NCBI GenBank assembly: GCA_039188505.1 | Contig: JBCCZC010000030.1 | Location: forward strand, 1 to 23,908 | Origin: JBCCZC01 sp039188505 | GTDB taxonomy: Bacteria > Pseudomonadota > Gammaproteobacteria > Xanthomonadales > SZUA-38 | Direction: 5' to 3' | Length of the DNA: 23,908 nucleotides | Shown: piece by piece, positions 17,500-23,908 of the stretch | Layout: each line of letters begins with the position of its first letter | Numbering within the stretch: the first letter of the stretch is position 1 | Position numbers and translations under genes: made by a program | Notes under the pieces: model-generated | The model's input: the letters and a program-made list of their open reading frames with translations, nothing else | Told to the model about the DNA's origin: nothing | Databases searched by the model: none

Positions 17500-19065
17500 T
17501 CAGGAGCGACCGCCGGCCGCGCCGGGCGTCGCCGGTCGGGCGGCGAGGGCCTCGAGGAGCCGCCGATGTGCGGGCAGCTGGGCGACAAGGCGATTGGCCC
17601 GCCGGATGTTGTCGTTGAAGAAGCCGACGGCGCGTTCGCGTTCACGGTCGAAACGGGCGCTTCGGCGAAGCGACGAGTCGAAGTCCATGCCGTAGAGCAC
17701 GTACTGGTAGCTCGCGGCGGAGAAGACCTCGTCGTGGCGGGGCAGGTCATCTGGCACCGGGACGTGGTGACGCCAGCGCTCCAGGCTCTCGACGAGCGCC
17801 GGCGGAATGCTCTCCGCGTTGCGATTGTCGTCCCAGTACTGCGAATCGCGCTGGCTGAGCACGTAGTGAAGTTTCAGGAACTCGACAATGCGCTCCCAGC
17901 GATAGCGAAAGCCGGTGTTGAACCGCTCGGCCTGCCGGGCCATGTCGTCGCGATCCTGCGGCATCGCGTCGCTGATCGCGCGGGCGGACAGCTCCACGAG
18001 AACCAGGGCGCTCGCCTCCAGCGGCTCGAGGAACCCGGCTGACATCCCGATGGCGACACAGTTGCGGTGCCAGAAACGCTCGCGGTGACTCGGCCGGAAG
18101 CCGATCTTGCGCGGCTCGATCCGGTCGGGTTCGACGCCAAGATGGCGGGCCAGCGTGGCGTGGGCTTCGTCGTCCGACGCGTGGGCGGTCGAGTAGACGT
18201 AACCGACACCGCGACGGTTCTGCAGGCCGATGTCCCAGACCCACCCGACGTCCTGGGCGGTCGAGATCGTCTGGCACGCGATCGGCGCCTCGGGATCTTC
18301 GTAGGGAACCTGCACGGCGAGCGCCGCGTTGTTGAACAGCACGTCGTCGAGCTCGAGGAGTCCGATCCCGTAGTGACGCCCGATCAGCAGCGAGGCCAGG
18401 CCGGTGCAATCGATGAACAGATCCGCGGCCAGTTCGCCGTGGTTCCGGGTGGTGATCGAGGGGATGTTCCCGTCGGGATCGCCGTTGACGGCGGTGACGT
18501 GATCGAGGATGTGGCTGACGCCCAGCCGCTCGGTCCCGTGCCGCGCGAGAAGTCCGGCGAAGCGTCCCGCGTCCAGGTGGTAGCCGTAGTTGGCGACCCC
18601 CGCATAGTCGGGCGCCGCGAGCTCCTTCGGCGCGAGTCCGCGGTCGCAGAGATAGCCCTGGGGACTACTCGCGTCGACGAAGCTCACCTTCTCGCGCTCG
18701 CGCAACCAGTGCGCCGCCACGTCGAAGCCGGGGTAGCCGGACGGGGCGGTGAAGGGGTGGTAGTAGCGATCGTCCTCGGCGCCGGTGACCCAGCGATCGA
18801 AGCGGGTGCCTTGCTTGAAGGCGGCCTGGCACTCGGTCAGGAACTCTCGCTCGGGGATGCCGATGCGGGCCAGCGTTCCGCGCATCGTGGGCCAGGTGCC
18901 CTCCCCGACGCCGATGGTCTTCACGTCCGGTGATTCAACTAGTGTGACGCGTACCGCCTCCGGGCCCTCGCCGCCGTGCTCGCTCGCAAGCAGCCCGGCT
19001 GTCAGCCAGCCGGCCGTGCCACCGCCAACGATGACGATATGCTGGATGGGACCGTTCTGAGTCAT
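17500..19065 (-). CDS. Flavin-dependent tryptophan-halogenase-family protein (halogenase 1), altered signature motif
   Basis: A 521-residue FAD-dependent halogenase homologue. The FAD site GGGTAGW (14-20) and the candidate catalytic lysine K84 in AAFKQGTRFDRW are present, as is the GFLEPLEASAL segment. The family signature WxWxIP reads W275-V-W277-D-I-G280 here: the proline is lost, and the lysine seen in halogenase 2 is aspartate. It differs strongly from halogenase 2 and belongs to another subgroup, so the two are not a recent duplication. GGAG (complement of 19070-19073) precedes the ATG. A terminator hairpin separates it from the receptor gene, so it may depend on read-through or on a weak promoter I cannot see. 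Whether it halogenates, or acts as another flavin oxidase, is open. Confidence 0.86.
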   Translation of the reverse strand: MTQNGPIQHIVIVGGGTAGWLTAGLLASEHGGEGPEAVRVTLVESPDVKTIGVGEGTWPTMRGTLARIGIPEREFLTECQAAFKQGTRFDRWVTGAEDDRYYHPFTAPSGYPGFDVAAHWLREREKVSFVDASSPQGYLCDRGLAPKELAAPDYAGVANYGYHLDAGRFAGLLARHGTERLGVSHILDHVTAVNGDPDGNIPSITTRNHGELAADLFIDCTGLASLLIGRHYGIGLLELDDVLFNNAALAVQVPYEDPEAPIACQTISTAQDVGWVWDIGLQNRRGVGYVYSTAHASDDEAHATLARHLGVEPDRIEPRKIGFRPSHRERFWHRNCVAIGMSAGFLEPLEASALVLVELSARAISDAMPQDRDDMARQAERFNTGFRYRWERIVEFLKLHYVLSQRDSQYWDDNRNAESIPPALVESLERWRHHVPVPDDLPRHDEVFSAASYQYVLYGMDFDSSLRRSARFDRERERAVGFFNDNIRRANRLVAQLPAHRRLLEALAARPATPGAAGGRS

Positions 19066-19077
19066 GCGCTCCGGAGG

Positions 19078-19107
19078 AAAAAAGAGGCCGCTGCGGAGGC
19101 AGCGGCC
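19078..19107 (-). terminator. Intrinsic terminator between the TonB receptor and the accessory genes
   Basis: Read on the minus strand, GGCCGCTGC pairs with GCAGCGGCC (19086-19107) across a four-base loop and is followed by TC and six T (19078-19085). It stands 26 bases after the receptor stop. A partly effective terminator here would give high receptor and lower halogenase/SapC/cupin expression from one promoter. Confidence 0.85.
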
Positions 19108-19133
19108 ACAATCGTAGCAACGGGGTTACAGGT

Positions 19134-22100
19134 TTAGAAGGCGTACCGCAATCCCACGTTGAAGCGAGACCCGTACTGGTTGCCACGGAGGAACTGCTCG
19201 GGATAGCGCGAGTAGGTCCGCTGCACTTCGTCCGTGAGGTTCAGGCCCTCGAAGAAGAACGACAGCGCGTCGCTGTAGAAGTAGGTGATGTTCAGATCGA
19301 CCGGCATGAACTCCTCGGTGAAGACCGGGGCGCCGAACTGGTCGAAGCCCGAGAGGAACTCGTCACGCCAGTTGACCGCAAGCCGCGTCGAGATGTACGC
19401 GTTCTCGTAGAACACGATGAGGTTGCCCGAGTCGCTCAGACCTTCCAGCGCGAACTGCTGGTTGAGCACTTCGGTGTCCGCGTCGACATCGCCGCTGACG
19501 GTCGTGTAGTTGGCCTGCACGCCGAAGCCCGAGTCGCCGAACATGTGCTGAATGGCGAACTCCCAGCCGAAGAGGTTGCCGACCTCCTCGTTCTCGACCG
19601 CGGTCACCTGGAACTCGGCCAGCGGGTCACCCGGCTGCGCGAAGATCGGATCGGTGGGTGGATCGTTGCCGAGGATCTGGTTGATCCGGGTGAAGACGTT
19701 CTGATCATCCGGGCTGATGCCCTCGGCCTCGAGTTCGGCCCGCGCCTGCTCGGCGAGGGCGCCGACATACGGATCCTCGAGATCGAAGAACTGCGGCCGG
19801 GTCCGGGTGACGAGGAAGTTGTCGACGCGCTTGCGATAGTGCGTGATCGACGCGTAGCTGCCCGGGGCGTAGTACCACTCGACGGCGAGGTCGAGGTTGT
19901 CGGATTCGTAGGGCAGCAGCTGCGGGTTGCCGGTATTCACGCGGCGGTTCCGCACCGTCGGGTTGCCGACGAACTGACGGTTCGGACCGAGCGCGCCAAC
20001 CGGCGGCCGCGCGATCGACTTGCTGTAGGCGACCCGAGCGATCCAGTCCGGCATGAACTCGAGGTTCATGTCGACCTGCGGCAGCCAGAACTTGTTCGAG
20101 CCCTCGCCGGTCCGCAGTGACGTCTCGTCCGCGAACTCGTACGCGAACTCGTTCCCGCCGACCCAGATGATCTCGGTCGCCGGAAGCTCCTGGCCGATGG
20201 ACGTGACCTCGGTGTCCTCGTAGCGCACGCCGACGACCGCGTTGAAGGGCATGTTGTTGAACATGTCCTGGAACGTCACCTGGGCGTAGAAGGAATTGAT
20301 CTCCTCCTCGACGAAGGAATTCCCGTTGTTGCCCAGCGGCCCGGACCAGAAGCGACCGCGGTCGCCCGACGGATCCTGGAAGTCGGGACCCCAGAAGTTC
20401 GTGTCCGGCCAGTAGCAGCAGGGGAAGTTGGTCGAGCCAACGGTCTCGAATGCGTCGACAACTGCGTCGAAGGGCGCCGTGTAGTAGCGCGACTCGGAGA
20501 AGCCGCCGCCGCCGCTGAACTCGCTCAGCAGGCCGCCGAAGTCGGCGAGCGTGAAGCTGTCGTCCGGCCAGAACTGGGCCGACGTGTTCCAGAAGCCGGC
20601 CGGCAGCAGGCCCGAGAAGGCGTTGCGCGTGTTGTATTCCTGCTTCTGATAGTTGAAGCCGAAATCGATGCGCGAGATCGCGCCGCTCTCCAGGTTCAGC
20701 CAGGAACCGCCCAGCTGGACCTGGTCGATGTCGTTCTTGACCTCGGTATTGAACGCCTGGCCAAAGAGCGAGCCGATGTCCTGCGGCGCCGGGAAGTCGA
20801 TCGGCGCGCCGCCCGGGCCCGTGTTGGTGAACGACACATCGAAGGTCGGAATGCCGCTCGAGCCATAGAAGGCGGTCTGCGAGAGGATCGCCGCGGTGAA
20901 CGGCCCGGCGCCATCGACGTCGCCGCACCAGCTGCAAAAGGTGTTGCCGATGATCAGGTTCGCGGAACTGCCCGGCTCACCGCCGATGCCGCCACCGCGA
21001 AGCTCCGACGAGGAGCTGTGCGCGTCGAGCTTGAACGAGAGCGCCTCGGTGGCCTGGAACTCCAGGTTGAACCCGAGCGAGTCGTTCTCCTTGATCGTGT
21101 TGGCCCGCGCGATGTTCGTCGAGTAATCGTTACAGGCCTGCGTGACCTGGGTGACGGTACCGCGCTCGTTGATCGTCGCGTCGATGTTCGGGCACTCGAA
21201 CCAGATGCCGACGCTGTTGGAGTTGTTCAGCGTCTCGAGCTCGGAGTAGGTGTAGTCGAGCGTCGCGTTCCAGCGCTCGTTCGGCGAGTACTGCAGCGCG
21301 AGCTGCGCGTTCGTCCGCGTCCGCTCGATGTCCGACCAGCCGTAGCCGACGTTTTGCGGATGCCACCAGGTACCGTCGGCACGCTGGTTGTTGTCGTTGA
21401 CGTTGCCGCCGTTGAGCTGGAGGTTCGGCCCCCAGTTGTCGACGGTCGCGTTCTCTTCGCGGTTGTGACGCTCCTGGTAGGAAGCCGTCAGGCGCACCCC
21501 GAAGGTGTCGTCCATGTAGGTGTTGCTGAAGGTGCCGGAGATTTCGGGCGTGAACTCGTCCAGGTCGCCCACATCCGAATCCGACGACGACCGCTCGTGC
21601 ACAGCCTTGGCGCCGATGACGGCGGTCAGGCCCGGGTTGTCGAGCGGGCGAGCGGTGATGATGTTGACCGTGGCGCCGATACCACCCGTCGGCAGGTCCG
21701 CGCGGGCGGTTTTGTAGACCTCCACGGCACTGACGCCTTCCGACGCGATGTCGTTGAAGTCGAAGGAGCGGCCACCCGCGGTCGGCATCGAGCGGCCGTT
21801 CAGGGTGACGAGGTTGAACTCCGGGCCCATGCCGCGAACGGTGATTCGGGAACCCTCGTTGTTACTCCGGTCGATCGAGACGCCGGTGATACGCTGCAGC
21901 GACTCGGCGAGGTTCTGATCCGGGAACTTGCCGATGTCCTCGGCGGTGATCGCGTCGACGACGCCCACGGCGTCCCGCTTGCGATCCATCGAGCGAAGCA
22001 GGCTGAAGGCGATGCCGGTGACTTCGAAGCGATCAAGCTCCGCCGGACTCTCGGGCGCCGAGTCGGTGATGACCTCCGGCGTGTCCTCGTCCTCGGCGTC

Positions 22101-22190
22101 CTGGGCCATGGCGGGCACCACGAATGATGTTCCGATCGCGAAGGCGATGCTGCTCGCCAACGTCGACTTCTTGACTGTGAATCTCTGCAT
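19134..22190 (-). CDS. TonB-dependent outer-membrane receptor (Xanthomonas/Caulobacter type), probable glucan transporter
   Basis: A 1018-residue energised importer of the outer membrane. The ATG at 22190 is chosen because GAGGGG (complement of 22197-22202) stands six bases upstream; the ATG at 22196 touches it, and the longer frame runs into the operators. The signal peptide ends near AMAQDA. There is a TonB-box-like early region, and the plug domain (about 55-180) has the subfamily hallmark KFPDQNLAESLQRITGVSI. It ends in YGSRFNVGLRYAF with the terminal Phe needed for barrel assembly. Predicted outer loops hold cysteine pairs (FCSWCGD, FPCCYW, and WFEC with QACNDY) that may form disulfides. 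The GH16 enzyme, the CBM9-like protein and the shared operators point to beta-glucan oligosaccharides as substrate. No SusD partner is present, as expected in Proteobacteria. Confidence 0.92.
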   Translation of the reverse strand: MQRFTVKKSTLASSIAFAIGTSFVVPAMAQDAEDEDTPEVITDSAPESPAELDRFEVTGIAFSLLRSMDRKRDAVGVVDAITAEDIGKFPDQNLAESLQRITGVSIDRSNNEGSRITVRGMGPEFNLVTLNGRSMPTAGGRSFDFNDIASEGVSAVEVYKTARADLPTGGIGATVNIITARPLDNPGLTAVIGAKAVHERSSSDSDVGDLDEFTPEISGTFSNTYMDDTFGVRLTASYQERHNREENATVDNWGPNLQLNGGNVNDNNQRADGTWWHPQNVGYGWSDIERTRTNAQLALQYSPNERWNATLDYTYSELETLNNSNSVGIWFECPNIDATINERGTVTQVTQACNDYSTNIARANTIKENDSLGFNLEFQATEALSFKLDAHSSSSELRGGGIGGEPGSSANLIIGNTFCSWCGDVDGAGPFTAAILSQTAFYGSSGIPTFDVSFTNTGPGGAPIDFPAPQDIGSLFGQAFNTEVKNDIDQVQLGGSWLNLESGAISRIDFGFNYQKQEYNTRNAFSGLLPAGFWNTSAQFWPDDSFTLADFGGLLSEFSGGGGFSESRYYTAPFDAVVDAFETVGSTNFPCCYWPDTNFWGPDFQDPSGDRGRFWSGPLGNNGNSFVEEEINSFYAQVTFQDMFNNMPFNAVVGVRYEDTEVTSIGQELPATEIIWVGGNEFAYEFADETSLRTGEGSNKFWLPQVDMNLEFMPDWIARVAYSKSIARPPVGALGPNRQFVGNPTVRNRRVNTGNPQLLPYESDNLDLAVEWYYAPGSYASITHYRKRVDNFLVTRTRPQFFDLEDPYVGALAEQARAELEAEGISPDDQNVFTRINQILGNDPPTDPIFAQPGDPLAEFQVTAVENEEVGNLFGWEFAIQHMFGDSGFGVQANYTTVSGDVDADTEVLNQQFALEGLSDSGNLIVFYENAYISTRLAVNWRDEFLSGFDQFGAPVFTEEFMPVDLNITYFYSDALSFFFEGLNLTDEVQRTYSRYPEQFLRGNQYGSRFNVGLRYAF

Positions 22191-22310
22191 CTCCATCCCC
22201 TCGGCGGCGTGCGATTGGCAAATTTGATGGTGGTCCCCGCCACGATCGCTACTTTGGCGACCGTGACCCCGTTCCCTCAGGGAGAGCCCGGCTGACAGAC
22301 TCTGCGATAA
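22191..22310 (-). other. Long untranslated leader of the TonB receptor mRNA
   Basis: If transcription starts near 22350, as the promoter suggests, the receptor has a leader of about 160 bases. The 120 bases beyond the operators hold no gene. On the minus strand there are small dyads (for example TCCCTGAGGGA) but no riboswitch that I recognise. Confidence 0.4.
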
Positions 22311-22328
22311 AATGACACCGCTGTCAAA
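22311..22328. promoter_or_regulatory. LacI-type operator O2, in the receptor leader
   Basis: AATGACACCGCTGTCAAA has the core TGACA-CCGC-TGTCA, one base off TGACA-R-CG-Y-TGTCA. Its centre is 24 bases from that of operator O1, about two helical turns, a spacing that could allow cooperative binding on one face. It would lie downstream of the receptor transcription start and upstream of the divergent promoter. Confidence 0.7.
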
Positions 22329-22334
22329 AAAACA

Positions 22335-22352
22335 GGTGACAACGCTGTCACG
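22335..22352. promoter_or_regulatory. LacI-type operator O1, over the receptor transcription start
   Basis: GGTGACAACGCTGTCACG has the exact core TGACA-ACGC-TGTCA. It covers the predicted +1 of the receptor promoter (near 22350) and contains the -35-like GTGACA of the divergent promoter. A bound repressor would therefore be expected to block both directions. Same core as the GH16 operator at 12649. Confidence 0.78.
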
Positions 22353-22364
22353 CCGCATTAGAGT
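22336..22364 (+). promoter_or_regulatory. Possible divergent promoter of the ADP-ribosylglycohydrolase-family gene
   Basis: GTGACA (22336-22341, five of six to the -35 consensus) and TAGAGT (22359-22364, four of six to the -10) are 17 bases apart. The -35 is the left arm of operator O1, and the -10 overlaps the receptor's -10 on the other strand. It would start transcription about 20 bases before the ATG at 22390. Confidence 0.45.
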
Positions 22365-22385
22365 ACAACATCAAGACACTGTCAA
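22357..22385 (-). promoter_or_regulatory. Sigma-70 promoter of the TonB receptor gene
   Basis: On the minus strand, a perfect -35 TTGACA (complement of 22380-22385) and a -10 TCTAAT (complement of 22357-22362, five of six) are 17 bases apart, the ideal spacing. Operator O1 follows directly. The -35 also looks like an operator half-site (TTTGACA). Confidence 0.75.
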
Positions 22386-22389
22386 ATGC

Positions 22390-23523
22390 ATGATTGAGAA
22401 CGCCCACAGGATGCCCGCAGCGAGCGCGGGAACGGTCTCCCATGTCGCCGATGCGGGACGGTTTCGGGGTGCGTGGCAGGGTCGTATCTCGGGGTGCCTG
22501 CTGGGGAAGCCGCTGGAGGTTCTGTCCTTCGAACAGGGGCGGGGTGGCATCGAGAGCTATCTGAAACGGGCTCACGCTTTCCCGCTCGGCGGTTACGTGC
22601 CGCTGGTCGACGGGACGGTCGTGGCCCGCCGCGAACCCGACTGCTGCGCCGGTCGCATCCGGCGCGCGGAGCCCGACGACGATATCGATTACAGCCTGCT
22701 TGCGCTCGCGCTGCTCGAGCGCTTCGGCGCGACCTTTGGCCGAGAGGACGTGGCTCGGCAGTGGCTGCGCCTGCTGCCTGCGGGCCGTACCTGGACGGCC
22801 GAGCGAGCGGCCTATCACACGCTGCTGGACCGCATGGACGACGAGTTCGTCAACGGCGCCGCCCCGGGCTTCGATCTCGACGCCTGCTCGGACAACCCCT
22901 TTTGCGAATGGATCGGCGCGCAGATTCGGGCGGACGTCTACGGCTGGGTACTGCCCGGCCGACCGGGCGCGGCCGCGGCGCTCGCGGTCCGGGACGGCGC
23001 CCTGTCGCACCGCGGAGAGGCGCTGCATGCCGCCGCCTTCGTCGCGGCCCTCGGCGCGCTGCTCGGGGCCGGAACGGACGTCCGCGACGCAATCGCCGGT
23101 GCGCTTGCCACCATCCCCGAGGACAGTCAGGCGGCGGACGCCGTCCGCTTGGCGCGATCGCTCGCCGGCACGGCTGACGCGGTCGACGTGCTCGAGGCGC
23201 GCTACGCGTCGCTCTCGCCCGTGCATAGCATCAATAATCTCGCGGTCGTTGTATGGGCCATGTGCGACGCCGAGGGTGATTTCGATCGCGCTGTCTGTAG
23301 CGCGGTGCAGGCAGGCTGGGACACCGATTGCAATGGTGCCACCGTCGGCGGCCTCTGCGGCATCGCCGGCTGGCCGATCGACGAACGTTGGACCGCACCC
23401 TGGCGCGGCCGGATCGGCGCCGGCCTGGCGGGCATCGGGGAACTGGAGCTGGAAGACGTTGTGGCGCGGACGGCGAACGTTGCGCGCCTCCTGGAGGGGA
23501 CACGCGATGCGCAGTTTCATTGA
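22390..23523 (+). CDS. ADP-ribosylglycohydrolase-family protein
   Basis: A 377-residue protein with the all-helical, two-metal ADP-ribosylglycohydrolase (ARH/DraG) fold. The frame is open from 22312, but that start lies inside the operators; the ATG at 22390 is preferred, and 22411 is also possible since neither has a good ribosome site. The conserved fold begins with RGAWQGRISGCLLGKPLE. The first metal site, normally TDDT, reads P95-D96-D97-D98-I-D100. The second is the usual WDTDCNGATVGGLCGIAG with D311 and D313. Members of this branch often lie in sugar or nucleoside utilisation loci, and true substrates there are mostly unknown, so ADP-ribose removal should not be assumed. No signal peptide, so cytoplasmic. 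Its end overlaps the next gene by 17 bases. Confidence 0.85.
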   Translation: MIENAHRMPAASAGTVSHVADAGRFRGAWQGRISGCLLGKPLEVLSFEQGRGGIESYLKRAHAFPLGGYVPLVDGTVVARREPDCCAGRIRRAEPDDDIDYSLLALALLERFGATFGREDVARQWLRLLPAGRTWTAERAAYHTLLDRMDDEFVNGAAPGFDLDACSDNPFCEWIGAQIRADVYGWVLPGRPGAAAALAVRDGALSHRGEALHAAAFVAALGALLGAGTDVRDAIAGALATIPEDSQAADAVRLARSLAGTADAVDVLEARYASLSPVHSINNLAVVVWAMCDAEGDFDRAVCSAVQAGWDTDCNGATVGGLCGIAGWPIDERWTAPWRGRIGAGLAGIGELELEDVVARTANVARLLEGTRDAQFH

Positions 23524-23908
23524 GCGGACCGTAGCCGTTTTGCTCGGTCTTGCGGCAAGCGCCGAGGCCACACATCTCGCGGGCCGGACCACCTACGAGG
23601 CACCGCGGGCCGGCGAGGCGATTCGCGTCGACGGCGTCGCTGATGAATCCGCATGGTCAAAGGCGCCCTGGCGCGACATCGACCAGCAGTGGCTCGGCCC
23701 CGACTACGAACCCGAGGACTTCACGGGACGCTACAAGGTGCTCTGGAGCCCGGCGGGGCTGCACCTGCTGGTGGAAGTCGTGGACGACGTCCTCTACGAC
23801 GCGCACCGCGATCCGCTGGTCCGGTACTGGGACGACGACTGCCTGGAGATCTTCATCGACCCGGACTTTTCCGGCGGTGATCACCAGTACAACCACAATG
23901 CGTGGGCC
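23507..23908 (+). CDS. Secreted CBM9-like carbohydrate-binding protein, 3' end missing
   Basis: The frame is open to the right edge and 134 residues are visible. The ATG at 23507 lies inside the end of the preceding gene and has an excellent ribosome site, GGAGGGG (23493-23499), seven bases upstream. A signal peptide is seen in the first 20-23 residues (RTVAVLLGLAASAEA). From about residue 38 the sequence matches the CBM9/DOMON-like beta-sandwich: IRVDGVADESAWSKAPW, then YKVLWSPAGLHLLVEVVDD, and WDDDCLEIFIDPDFSGGDH. Such domains bind reducing ends of glucans or occur alone on secreted proteins in polysaccharide loci. Whether a catalytic domain follows cannot be seen. Its place behind the operator-controlled gene makes it part of the glucan regulon. 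Confidence 0.82.
   Translation, partial: MRSFIERTVAVLLGLAASAEATHLAGRTTYEAPRAGEAIRVDGVADESAWSKAPWRDIDQQWLGPDYEPEDFTGRYKVLWSPAGLHLLVEVVDDVLYDAHRDPLVRYWDDDCLEIFIDPDFSGGDHQYNHNAWA

Noticed and set aside
14219..19065. A natural-product gene cluster, suggested by two tryptophan halogenases
   Set aside because: There are no peptide synthetase, polyketide, prenyltransferase or tailoring genes, and the halogenases sit in a TonB receptor/glucan setting where such homologues recur without known products.
21018..22127. A 369-codon + strand frame opposite the TonB receptor plug
   Set aside because: Antisense to the conserved plug domain; Val/Asp/Arg-rich translation with no motif.
22293..22305. A TGACA half-site near 22293 as a fourth operator
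   Set aside because: There is no matching TGTCA arm at the right distance; an isolated five-base match is not evidence.
22312..22389. An earlier ATG for the ADP-ribosylglycohydrolase-family protein
   Set aside because: This segment consists of two operators and two promoters, and its translation shows no family similarity; the fold starts after the ATG at 22390.

Overview
The window is GC-rich, tightly packed bacterial DNA from what looks like a marine or soil gammaproteobacterium of the Xanthomonadales/Wenzhouxiangella/Chromatiales kind. This rests on four things: a Tex protein of gammaproteobacterial length, a TonB receptor of the Xanthomonas/Caulobacter type, a set of receptor-linked 'tryptophan halogenase', SapC and cupin/JmjC genes, and a C-terminal secreted-protein domain that I associate with this group. 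The assignment is an inference. I found no tRNA, rRNA, CRISPR array, insertion sequence or phage gene.

Left part (1-5570, all + strand). An O-acetylhomoserine sulfhydrylase is cut by the left edge and ends in a hairpin. It is followed by a two-component pair (OmpR-type regulator and membrane histidine kinase, overlapping by GTGA), then a secreted protein with two tandem spondin domains and a strong terminator. An almost identical 14-base motif, each copy preceded by an 11-base direct-repeat partner, lies upstream of both the regulator and the spondin gene. This suggests autoregulation and a direct target.

Middle (5650-12390). A minus-strand RND efflux pair (periplasmic adaptor and inner-membrane permease, again overlapping by GTGA) is transcribed divergently from tex, a transcription accessory protein with YqgF, HhH and S1 domains.

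Right part (12640-23908). This is a beta-glucan uptake and degradation locus. It has a secreted GH16 endo-beta-glucanase (laminarinase type) on the + strand. A minus-strand series follows: TonB-dependent receptor, terminator, halogenase 1, SapC, cupin/JmjC oxygenase, halogenase 2. A divergent + strand pair completes it: an ADP-ribosylglycohydrolase-family protein overlapping a secreted CBM9-like protein cut by the right edge. The GH16 promoter region carries one LacI-type palindrome (core TGACA-N4-TGTCA). The receptor/ADP-ribosylglycohydrolase intergenic region carries two more, lying across face-to-face promoters. The locus therefore looks like one regulon whose repressor is encoded elsewhere. 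The GH16 enzyme and the spondin protein share the same unnamed C-terminal domain although they sit 8 kb apart under different control.

The least understood part is the halogenase-SapC-cupin-halogenase set. It recurs next to TonB receptors, but its substrate in the cell is not established, and its two halogenases here differ at the family's signature motif.
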